The notes under the pieces were generated by a model that saw only the letters and a list, made by a program, of their open reading frames with translations, was not told the DNA's origin and did no database searches. This document shows, piece by piece, positions 1-7,407 of a DNA stretch of 64,000 bases. Position 1 is the stretch's first letter; the number at the start of each line of letters is the position of its first letter. This DNA comes from Haliea alexandrii (GTDB taxonomy: Bacteria; Pseudomonadota; Gammaproteobacteria; Pseudomonadales; Halieaceae). The stretch lies in NCBI RefSeq assembly GCF_003719295.1, contig NZ_RFLW01000001.1, positions 1,382,955 to 1,446,954 on the forward strand, in the 5' to 3' direction. A program made the position numbers and the translations under genes.

Positions 1-1576
1 CCAGCGTATGCGGCCCGGGCGGGAAGTTTTCCGGCACCGTGATCACGAAGCTCACGCGGCCGAATTCGTCTGCCTCCTCCTCCCCGACTAACACCGGGGT
101 GGACTGCAGCCAGGCGCGCACTAGGGAGAACGGCTTGAAGCCGGTGGCTGATGCATTGAACACGTCCCCCGGAAGCAAGGGGGGATTGATGACTAGCTCA
201 ATGCCATTGACTGACGGCGGCGGAGTCAGCGGGGAGATGGCGTGGCCAACGCTGACCGTTTCATTGACTGCCAGCCGCACTCCCGGCAGTGTTCGCGTCC
301 CATCGCCGATGGTGATGCGCTCTTCGAGGTGCAGTAACAGGGGTGGAGGGTCCGGGGTCGGCGGCGCCGTTGCGTAGCGCAGGACCCACCAGCCACCGGT
401 TTGCCCGGCCGGGCGGGGTAGCATATCGTTGAAGAAGAGTAAGGTGCCGCCATTGTCGCTGATGCGCGGGCTGTGGATGCGGAAGGGCACCGCGTCTGTT
501 GTGCCAGTGTCGATGTCCAGGCGGCTGAAAGGTTCGTCCTCCGGCGCCAGCCAGAGCCCATCGCCGGAGATGGCTACGGAGGCGTACTTTTGCAGGCCTG
601 TGATTTCACGGCTACCTGCACCTTCGGTCCACACAAAGGTGTGATCCTCGCCATCGGCGGCCGTATCCCGATTTTCCGTGTACACCACCCGCTGGCCGTT
701 ATCGGAGATCCCGAGGTTCTCATCTCCAAAAAGGTCATCGCCGCAGTAGATTCCGGAAACGGTGGCACCCAAGGTATCCTGGCTCACCTGCATGACCGTG
801 CCATTACCCGGGGCACTGCGGTATGCCTGCGGTCTGCCGTTGGCAGCGGGCAAGTCGGTCGCATTCGAGCAGAACAAAACGAACTGCCCGTTATCCGAAA
901 TGCCCTGCGCTGACGAGTCATCGTTTGGCAACGCACCCGTGGCGTCGAACGCAGCGAGCGTTAGCGCCCCTGTCGCGACCTCCAACCTCAGGGTCTTGAT
1001 TGTAAAGTCATCGCCAAACGTGAGCAGGCCGCTGCCGCTGATGCCCGTGGCTTCGAAGCGGCGTCCCTCGCTAGAGAAAGTCACGTAGCGGCCGTCGCCG
1101 CTGATGAAGGCTCGGTCCTGGAAGTCTGCAATTTCTCCCGACCCCAGGCTTGCCGTAACCCTGGCCAACTGCGCGCCGGAATTATCGACCACCAGCAGGG
1201 CTTCGGGCCGTCTGCCCCTACCCGGACGGTCGACAACCAGAGCGATGCGGGTTCCGTCGTCGCTGAGGGATGGCCCTACCGCATTGGGAAAGTCGAGATC
1301 GGCGTCCCAGGTGGTGGTTCTCAGCAACAAGGTGGTTTGCGTGTCAGTCTCGAGGTTGCGCAGATATAGTGTAGGGGTGGCCCCATTTCGATCTGCCCAG
1401 GCCATGACCTTGGCGTCGCCGGACAGGGCCGGATCGGCTACTGAACCCGGGCCGACATCCGGCACATACTCGGGCTCAGCAGCCAGGGGCGCGTGGGCGA
1501 AAGCCATCAGCAGCGACGCCAGCACCAGCGGCTTTAGGCGAGGCGCGTTACGGAACGGACAGGCGGCGCGGACCAT
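1..1576 (-). CDS. Secreted TolB/WD40-like beta-propeller protein, 3' end outside the window
   Basis: The minus-strand frame is open from an ATG at 1576 to the window edge. It begins with a signal peptide (basic start, hydrophobic stretch, AxA-like site before AEPEYVPD). The body shows repeated propeller blades of the type ISDNGQ-x-V and SGDG-x-Y-V with aspartate-rich turns, as in TolB/PD40 repeats. Near the window edge a bacterial Ig-like domain starts (motif LLPGDVFNASATGFKP, then RAWLQSTPVL and a PPGPHTL end). It is probably a periplasmic or surface protein with a binding role; no enzymatic motif is seen. The next gene upstream (1587-2252) ends only 10 bases before this start, so the two are probably co-transcribed. 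The C terminus and its anchor cannot be judged. Confidence 0.75.
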   Translation of the reverse strand, partial: MVRAACPFRNAPRLKPLVLASLLMAFAHAPLAAEPEYVPDVGPGSVADPALSGDAKVMAWADRNGATPTLYLRNLETDTQTTLLLRTTTWDADLDFPNAVGPSLSDDGTRIALVVDRPGRGRRPEALLVVDNSGAQLARVTASLGSGEIADFQDRAFISGDGRYVTFSSEGRRFEATGISGSGLLTFGDDFTIKTLRLEVATGALTLAAFDATGALPNDDSSAQGISDNGQFVLFCSNATDLPAANGRPQAYRSAPGNGTVMQVSQDTLGATVSGIYCGDDLFGDENLGISDNGQRVVYTENRDTAADGEDHTFVWTEGAGSREITGLQKYASVAISGDGLWLAPEDEPFSRLDIDTGTTDAVPFRIHSPRISDNGGTLLFFNDMLPRPAGQTGGWWVLRYATAPPTPDPPPLLLHLEERITIGDGTRTLPGVRLAVNETVSVGHAISPLTPPPSVNGIELVINPPLLPGDVFNASATGFKPFSLVRAWLQSTPVLVGEEEADEFGRVSFVITVPENFPPGPHTL

Positions 1577-1586
1577 CGACGCAGCC

Positions 1587-2252
1587 TCAACTAAAAGAAA
1601 ATGTAACGCTGAGGGACACGACCTGGCCCGGCAGAACAACGACGGCCGAGTCGAGCGTCTTCATCGTGAACGGCGCTTTTTTGGGAAGGAGGAAGGCCGG
1701 ATCTGGAAAGGGGCCGGGCGAGTTCACTTTATATTGTGCCGCGGACCAAACCTCAGAAATACTGTAGCTTGCGCCGGAGATGCAAGTAGCGGGGAGCTTC
1801 AGGTCACGCTCCAGCGTGAACGCGGTGCGTGCGTCGTTAAGCGTCAGTGACGCGCGTGTGGCGAGATCGAAGCCAATGTCCACCGGGATCGGCAAACCCG
1901 TCAGGGCATTGCATTCCGCGCTGTCGACCGTCCCGGACGTGCCCACCAGGATGCGCCAGCTGCTCAGGGAGTTGTCGATCTCCGAACCGAAGGTGAGCAG
2001 GCGGACGAGCAGAAATTCTCCCGACGGTAGCAGCGCATTGCGAAAATGTCTGGTCGAGACCTCGCGGCCCTCACTGTCGGAAACGGTGATGGTCCAGTTG
2101 CCGTGCACCGTGATGCCCTGGCGTGCCGCGTCTGCGGTCTCGCCGGCCGCTGTCCAGGTGGCAACAAGGCCGAGAAAACCGGCCAAAAACCACGGTCTTG
2201 GATGCGCTGAAGCGCGGCTTTTTCGGCCAGCCAATTGAACATCTTTATTCAT
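1587..2252 (-). CDS. Exported protein of unknown function
   Basis: A 221-residue protein whose N terminus has a basic stretch, a hydrophobic segment (FLAGFLGLVATW) and a likely cleavage site near TAAGETADAA. The mature part opens with a beta-rich segment (HGNWTITVSDSEGREV) and contains GEFLLVRLL and WRILVGTSGT. This layout is seen in small secreted proteobacterial proteins without an assigned function. No catalytic motif is visible. It sits directly upstream of the propeller protein and probably shares its transcript. The ATG at 2252 has only a weak ribosome-binding site (GGGGATTTCTC). Confidence 0.6.
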   Translation of the reverse strand: MNKDVQLAGRKSRASAHPRPWFLAGFLGLVATWTAAGETADAARQGITVHGNWTITVSDSEGREVSTRHFRNALLPSGEFLLVRLLTFGSEIDNSLSSWRILVGTSGTVDSAECNALTGLPIPVDIGFDLATRASLTLNDARTAFTLERDLKLPATCISGASYSISEVWSAAQYKVNSPGPFPDPAFLLPKKAPFTMKTLDSAVVVLPGQVVSLSVTFSFS

Positions 2253-2365
2253 GAGAAATCCCCGGTGTTTTGTCGAGCTTTGCCGCGCGCCCGGTGGCGG
2301 CTACACAGGCTCTAACGCAAACGAAGGCTGATTACCGCCATCTCGGAGCGAATTTCTCAGAAAAG

Positions 2366-2387
2366 GTGGCTGCCCCTCGACAGCCAC
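2366..2387 (-). terminator. Probable rho-independent terminator of the 685-residue gene
   Basis: A perfect 7-bp inverted repeat (GTGGCTG...CAGCCAC) with an 8-base loop. Read on the minus strand it is followed by CCTTTTC. It lies about 40 bases after the stop codon of the gene at 2429-4486. The T-run is short, so the call is moderate. Confidence 0.4.
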
Positions 2388-2428
2388 ACTGTTTACACAG
2401 TTTGTGAAGGGGTTCACTTGCCTATCAG

Positions 2429-4486
2429 TCACGGTATGCTGTGGCGCCAGAGCAGCTCATAGGGAACCGGTAAGCCCATATTTGATCCCGCTTCGATCAG
2501 CTCGCTCCAGGTCGCTGGGCTCCGCATCACAGTGGTACTGTTGCCGCCACGCGCCAGCGCTGGCAGATGCGTGCCGAAGTAGACACGGGTTGCCAGGTAA
2601 TCATCGCTGTTGAGTGAACTGTTACCGGCCGTTGCACTGAAAAGGTTGCTGACGTTGACGTCGCGCATTGCGTCGGCCATCTGGTTCAAGCGACTCAGAT
2701 AGCTGCTCTGCGTTGCTCTGGTGGCGTCGTCCGTGTCTACTGCGGGCGCACCGTTCACATGTGTGCGTATTACAGTATCCATCGCGGTACCGAGTCGCTG
2801 CCCGAAACCGCGGCGGCTATCATGGGAGCTGCTGTCGGCTTCAGCTAGCGTGACTACGACGCCGTAAAACTCGTAGGGCTTCACATTCTCGAATGTATAG
2901 GGAAACCACTGTCGGAACTGGTCGCTGTTCGGCGCGTAGGGCACTCTAGCGACGGACAAAAATCCGTTGTTACCCAGCGTCACCATGCGGGATTCCAGGA
3001 CGACGACGCCCGTGCCGTAACCACCGGGCCTCAGTTGCCCGCGAAAACTCCAGACTGACAGATAGGGTTCATCACCATCATTCTCCGTTACACTCCAGCC
3101 CTCAATGCTGCTGAGCGTAATCGTCACTCGCGGCAGATCCTGCATGGAGACGTCACCAGAGGCCGCGCTTTCTTCGCCACCACCGTTGTACCCGGGAACT
3201 GTCTCACCCCAGTTCCATGGTACGGGCGGCGGTGCGGATTCGGGTTCGTCAGCCTGGATGGCGGGGAGTACAGAGGTGAGAGGCGCCTCAGCCTGGAGTG
3301 CGTAGGCACCGACATAGAGGACGCCGGCTGCCACAGGAGTCCCCGCGTCTCCGCCCAGCGTGGGGCCGCCGCCCAGCCCGACGATAAAGCGGTGCGACAA
3401 GTTACCATCTGTACCGGTCACCTGTAGCCGCAAATGGTTGGGCACGGCTTCCTCCGGGAGTCGGAAGGCGAGAATGAACTCACCGGTTTGGGTCGGCTCA
3501 ATTCGCGGTCGATCTTTCTCGGGAGCTGCGGCACGGAGGATGAGTCGCGGCTCATGCCATTCACCTGCCGTATCCACTATCCGCGTCTCGCGAAAGCTTC
3601 CGCGAGAGAACACCTGGTCGCGTTCCGCGCGGTTGCGCACGGTCATGCGCACCAAGGACCAGCGCTCTGAACCTGGCGCCGTTTTTCGCCCCAATCGTGC
3701 TGGATCGTCCGTGACCTCTGACCCATCAATACGAATATCGAAGGAGGGAGCAGGCAGGAACTGACCTGCTCCCACTTCGAACTCCTCGCGCACAACTTCG
3801 TGGTGACCATCTTGAAACGCGGATGGCAGTGTCTCGATGACGCCCGTGAGCGGGAAGGTGAGTTCCGCGTTGTTGTCCCTGACAAGGAGGCGTGTAATGC
3901 GCAGTCGCTTGGGTACTAGAATCGCGGTGTACAAGGCCAGCGGCTCCCCTGGATGCAGGAGTGTCTCCGAGAATTTATGGTCAGCGGCCGCGGCGGCAGC
4001 GGTGAAACGGGCGGTGCGGATTTCCATCGGTGCATCGCGCTCATGCACCAGCCCTTGCTCGTCAATTGCGAGGAATTCCAGCGTACTGTCCCGGAATCGG
4101 AGCTCGTCGCGACCGGCGTTCTCAACAGTGAAGAAAATAGTCAGCATTTTTTCATCTGCACCCGCTGCGCCGCTTTTCGTCGCGACATGGTCAGTCCAGC
4201 CAAGGGCGTACTGTGCTCGGGTCAGGGTGAAACGCAGCGAGCTGGAACCTCCCATCGGGTAGGCAGAACCCGGATTGAGCGTGGCTTCGGGCGCCGACAG
4301 GTCAGGCGATGCACCGTATGGCGAGGCTGAGGCTTCCGGCTGCGCCACAGGCCCCGGCGAAAACAGTATCGTCCACAGGCCAAGCAGCAGCAGGCATGCG
4401 CAGCTCACAGGGCGTCTCAATCCGGCCTCTCGGCCCCGGCCGCGGTTGCATCCCCGTAGCACTGTCAACCGGCTGTTGCTCGACAT
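2429..4486 (-). CDS. Large exported protein with DUF4352-like beta domains, unknown function
   Basis: The 685-residue protein has an arginine-rich start, a hydrophobic helix (CLLLLGLWTILFS) and then a low-complexity Ser/Ala/Pro linker, which fits export with or without cleavage. Two similar blocks (about residues 80-210 and 240-370) have the pattern LTIFFTVENAGRDELRFRDS...LHPGEPLALYT..LVPKRLRI, resembling the telokin-like Ig fold of DUF4352. The C-terminal third (from about 450) is a separate domain with SVWSFRGQLRPGG and FENVKPYEFYGVVVTL. No catalytic residues are recognised. It is divergent from the 4675-6754 operon, and the roughly 190 bases between them probably hold both promoters. Confidence 0.65.
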   Translation of the reverse strand: MSSNSRLTVLRGCNRGRGREAGLRRPVSCACLLLLGLWTILFSPGPVAQPEASASPYGASPDLSAPEATLNPGSAYPMGGSSSLRFTLTRAQYALGWTDHVATKSGAAGADEKMLTIFFTVENAGRDELRFRDSTLEFLAIDEQGLVHERDAPMEIRTARFTAAAAAADHKFSETLLHPGEPLALYTAILVPKRLRITRLLVRDNNAELTFPLTGVIETLPSAFQDGHHEVVREEFEVGAGQFLPAPSFDIRIDGSEVTDDPARLGRKTAPGSERWSLVRMTVRNRAERDQVFSRGSFRETRIVDTAGEWHEPRLILRAAAPEKDRPRIEPTQTGEFILAFRLPEEAVPNHLRLQVTGTDGNLSHRFIVGLGGGPTLGGDAGTPVAAGVLYVGAYALQAEAPLTSVLPAIQADEPESAPPPVPWNWGETVPGYNGGGEESAASGDVSMQDLPRVTITLSSIEGWSVTENDGDEPYLSVWSFRGQLRPGGYGTGVVVLESRMVTLGNNGFLSVARVPYAPNSDQFRQWFPYTFENVKPYEFYGVVVTLAEADSSSHDSRRGFGQRLGTAMDTVIRTHVNGAPAVDTDDATRATQSSYLSRLNQMADAMRDVNVSNLFSATAGNSSLNSDDYLATRVYFGTHLPALARGGNSTTVMRSPATWSELIEAGSNMGLPVPYELLWRHSIP

Positions 4487-4674
4487 GTTCTGTTACCTTG
4501 AGAGTAGTAAGCTATATTCCCGTTAACGTATCTCCGGCAAACTCTCCGCCACTGAGCTTAGAGCGTTGGCGGAAAGTAGGAGTTTTTTGCGTTAAGCAGG
4601 AAGTGGCAAGCCATTGTCGCACCGGCCGAGCGCCGTGGCGCCAAGGGTCAGGTACCGGTGAGGAGAGGCCAGGC

Positions 4675-5202
4675 GTGAGAGTCGTGCAGCAGTCCGAGCG
4701 GGCAATAGAAATGACAGACATGCCGATTGACTGGATCGTGGGGTTGGGCGGCATCCTCGCTATCCTGGCGATCGCATTGTTGCGCGCAATCGCCGAGGGT
4801 GCTCTGAATGGCATTCTTATCTCGCTTATCATGATCGCCGCGCTTGGCTGGATCACGGCGAATGAGGCGCTTCGCCGGGTAACGTTGCATGCCGACCGTG
4901 CTGCCGGCACTTTGCAGATTGACATTACCACGCCGCTGGGCCGCCAGGTGAATGACTACCCCCTGGCGGGGGTTTCAGGCCTCGAAATAGAAACACGCCA
5001 CCATCGACGCAATAGCATGCCTCAGCCTGTATTGACGCTTATGCTGCATCAGGATGGTGCCCCCGTGCGGCAGCAGCTACCTCTGTTCCAGCCCTACCCG
5101 GTGGACCTGCTCTACGCGTCGCAGTGCTTCAATGCCTGGCTTGCAGAGCGAGCGCATGATGTGCCCCAAACAACTGTGATGCCGCAGGAGACTTTGCGGT
5201 GA
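4675..5202 (+). CDS. Small membrane protein, first of two tandem paralogues
   Basis: The chosen GTG start at 4675 has AGGAG nine bases upstream and gives MRVVQQSERAIEM, which aligns with the start of the next gene (MRVVESSPDVLEIEI). Both products are then 175 residues. Residues about 20-60 form two closely spaced membrane helices (VGLGGILAILAIALL and GILISLIMIAALGWI). A soluble beta-rich tail follows (RVTLHADRAAGTLQIDIT..YPLAGVSGLEIETR), recalling a pleckstrin-like bacterial PH fold, which is only an inference. Its stop overlaps the next GTG by four bases, so the pair is translationally coupled. A later ATG (4711) is possible but less well supported. Confidence 0.65.
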   Translation: MRVVQQSERAIEMTDMPIDWIVGLGGILAILAIALLRAIAEGALNGILISLIMIAALGWITANEALRRVTLHADRAAGTLQIDITTPLGRQVNDYPLAGVSGLEIETRHHRRNSMPQPVLTLMLHQDGAPVRQQLPLFQPYPVDLLYASQCFNAWLAERAHDVPQTTVMPQETLR

Positions 5203-5726
5203 GGGTGGTGGAAAGCTCGCCGGACGTATTGGAAATCGAGATCGCGCTGCCGGGGTTTGCCATCTGGTTTATGCTCGGCCCTTTCGTGCTTTTCGGTGGT
5301 CTGGTAACCCTGGCAATGCTGCTTGGGGGTGAATTTCTCGACGCGCTTTCCACTGGCATGATCCTGGCAATTATTGTTTTTATTGGCCATTACTTTATTA
5401 CCCGAACAACGCACCTGCGACTGGAAAGAGACACTGGCCGTGTATCTGTTCGTCGCTGCTCCCGCTTTGAAAAACGAACCTGCGTGTTTCCGCTGCGGGA
5501 TCTTGATAGCGCCGAGGTCAGTCAGAATATCGGGCATGGTCGATCGACCAGTCGTATGACACTGGTCTTCTCCAGCACCCGGCCGGCGACGCGTGTACCG
5601 CTATCGGCGTGGGCGGTATCCGGTGGCGGCGTCGGGGACCTGGTAGACGCCATCAACGACTGGTTGACGTGCTGGCGCGATGCAAATTTGAGAAATTCAC
5701 CAGAAGAGGAAACTGCCGGGCCATGA
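5199..5726 (+). CDS. Small membrane protein, second of two tandem paralogues
   Basis: The GTG start overlaps the stop of the preceding gene (GTGA). The 175-residue product has the same plan as its neighbour: a short N-terminal strand (LEIEIALPG), two membrane helices at about 20-65 (WFMLGPFVLFGGLVTL and GMILAIIVFIGHYF), then a soluble tail with THLRLERDTGRVSVRR and FPLRDLDSAEV, a beta hairpin plus regulatory-looking strand. The tail resembles the first copy in order but is well diverged. It overlaps the coiled-coil gene by four bases (ATGA), so three proteins are probably made together and may form one membrane complex. The biochemical role is unknown. Confidence 0.65.
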   Translation: MRVVESSPDVLEIEIALPGFAIWFMLGPFVLFGGLVTLAMLLGGEFLDALSTGMILAIIVFIGHYFITRTTHLRLERDTGRVSVRRCSRFEKRTCVFPLRDLDSAEVSQNIGHGRSTSRMTLVFSSTRPATRVPLSAWAVSGGGVGDLVDAINDWLTCWRDANLRNSPEEETAGP

Positions 5727-6754
5727 ATGTTACGCCAGAACCGCGAGGGCGGCACCGTATTGCCAACAGTTTCACCGCGGGTGCACTTCTTGCCCTGGTG
5801 ACGATGTTCGGCTTTGCGGCTGCCGCAACCTTGTTCGCGACCGAGACGCGAGCCAATAGTGCTGTGGACGAGCGCACCCTCAAGGAGTTGCGACGTGAGG
5901 CACACAGGGAGCGTCAGGCTCTGCGGAAGGAGCGTAATCAGCGTCTCAACGACGCGGTGAAATCCTTGAGACTGGAAGCAGATGATATCTTTGCGGAATA
6001 TCGCGAGCGGGTCAGGGCCATAGACACCGAATTCGACCTGGATCGTGTGCGACTTGATGCCGAGAGGGACAGTGAAATCGCCGCGCTTGAGGGCGCTTTG
6101 CAAAAAGAGCTGGGAGTCGGTATGGCTGCAGCAACGGAGGCGGCCCTGCTGAACCATCTGAGCGCGATGGGAGAGCAGACCAGGGCTCACCAGGATCGCG
6201 TTTTCGAGGCTCGTAAGCGTGGCGCTGGACGGGTTCAGGCAGCGCAACTGGAGGCTCTTTCGCGCAAGGACAGACTGCTCAGTGAACGTGACGATCGCGT
6301 GCTGGCGCGAGCGCGGGAACTTGGCCTGATGACAATGCCGACGCCTGTTCTGGCAACGCCCATTGGCGGCGAGTTGACGAGGAATGAGATCCAGTGGAAC
6401 GAGCGCGAGCAAAGGGATGTGCAGCGGCTTCACGAGCGACACGTCGGATTATTGGGTGAGTTTTACTATGGTCAGAAGCTGCGTGCCTGGGAGCGTGCAA
6501 ACCTCGAAGAGGACTTTGCGATGGAGTGGCAGGAGCTCAGTGAGCTGCAGGACTTGCAGTCGCAACAGCGCATGCTGAATCCCGTCATGCTGAAGGCGGG
6601 CATGGCTGATGAAACAAGTCGTCAGCAGTCTTTCGCGCGGCTCGCAGAACTCGGGGAGCAGCAGAATCAGATAAAGATTCGGTACCAGCAGTTGCGACGG
6701 GAGCGGGACATCCAGCGCAGGGAGGAAAAGCGGGCGTTAACCGCAGTGCCCTAG
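5723..6754 (+). CDS. Membrane-anchored coiled-coil protein
   Basis: The ATG at 5723 overlaps the upstream TGA (ATGA), which favours it over an in-frame start further up. The 343-residue product has one N-terminal membrane helix (about 20-40, GALLALVTMFGFAAAATLF) followed by long Arg/Glu/Leu-rich heptad-like stretches (LKELRREAHRERQAL; RLDAERDSEIAALEGAL; RYQQLRRERDIQRR). That predicts an extended coiled coil on the outer face of the inner membrane. No enzymatic motif is seen. As the last gene of the coupled trio it may serve as a stalk or scaffold; this is inferred from architecture only. Confidence 0.6.
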   Translation: MNVTPEPRGRHRIANSFTAGALLALVTMFGFAAAATLFATETRANSAVDERTLKELRREAHRERQALRKERNQRLNDAVKSLRLEADDIFAEYRERVRAIDTEFDLDRVRLDAERDSEIAALEGALQKELGVGMAAATEAALLNHLSAMGEQTRAHQDRVFEARKRGAGRVQAAQLEALSRKDRLLSERDDRVLARARELGLMTMPTPVLATPIGGELTRNEIQWNEREQRDVQRLHERHVGLLGEFYYGQKLRAWERANLEEDFAMEWQELSELQDLQSQQRMLNPVMLKAGMADETSRQQSFARLAELGEQQNQIKIRYQQLRRERDIQRREEKRALTAVP

Positions 6755-6859
6755 TCCGGTTGGCGACCTGCGGTCACTGCATCGCGGGTTTAGCTTGTGG
6801 CTGGAAAACTTGCAGGTATACTCGTCGGCATCGCGAAGAATTGCCGGAATGTCGATGCC

Positions 6860-7384
6860 GTGACAGCGCCAATACAAGTTGAAGACGGGCTTGATGCTCT
6901 CTACCGTGGTCTGAGGCTTGCGGCCCATCGACAGCTGCGACGCTATCGGCCCGGAGCCACCCTGAACACCACGGCATTGGTGCACGAGGCGTGGATACGC
7001 CTGAGTGCCGATGATGCGCATGCTGCATTGCCGCGTGACGAATTTCTCAAGCTGGCTTCGACGGCCATGCGTCAGTTGATAGTCGACTATGCCCGCCGGC
7101 GGGGTGCCGCCAAGCGCGGTGGTGGTGCGCTGGCGCTGGAACTGGATGCCGAATCCCACAGTGATCCCACCTCAGCCTCTGTTCTGGATGTTGTGGCGAT
7201 TGACTTTGCAATGCGCGAACTGGGCAGGCTGGATCCCGAGCTCGAACGGCTGGCTGAATGTCGTTTGTTTGCGGGCATGAGCATGCAGGAGACTGCCACC
7301 GTATTGCAGCGTCCCATGCGTTCTCTGGAGAGGGACTGGTCGCGTGCCCGCGCATATCTGACTGACGCGCTGAATCCTGCCTGA
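6860..7384 (+). CDS. ECF-family RNA polymerase sigma factor (TIGR02999-like)
   Basis: The product matches the ECF subgroup with a sigma-2 segment carrying TTALVHEAWIRL, then FLKLASTAMRQLIVDYARRR (the promoter-melting helix of this family). The sigma-4 helix-turn-helix includes RLFAGMSMQETATVLQRPMRSLERDWSRAR, given here as separate pieces: AGMSMQETATVL and RSLERDWSRARAYL. The GTG at 6860 gives 174 residues; a GTG at 6797 would add a non-homologous leader. The Ser/Thr kinase gene starts about 20 bases downstream. This ECF type is commonly paired with such TPR kinases, so the kinase or its substrate may govern sigma activity. No anti-sigma gene is seen. Confidence 0.8.
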   Translation: MTAPIQVEDGLDALYRGLRLAAHRQLRRYRPGATLNTTALVHEAWIRLSADDAHAALPRDEFLKLASTAMRQLIVDYARRRGAAKRGGGALALELDAESHSDPTSASVLDVVAIDFAMRELGRLDPELERLAECRLFAGMSMQETATVLQRPMRSLERDWSRARAYLTDALNPA

Positions 7385-7407
7385 GCAAAAACGCTATGGA
7401 GACAAGG

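Noticed and set aside
4309-4674. Long N-terminal extension of the first 175-residue protein
   Set aside because: It overlaps the start of the divergent 685-residue gene, has no homology to the paralogue and would cross the promoter region.
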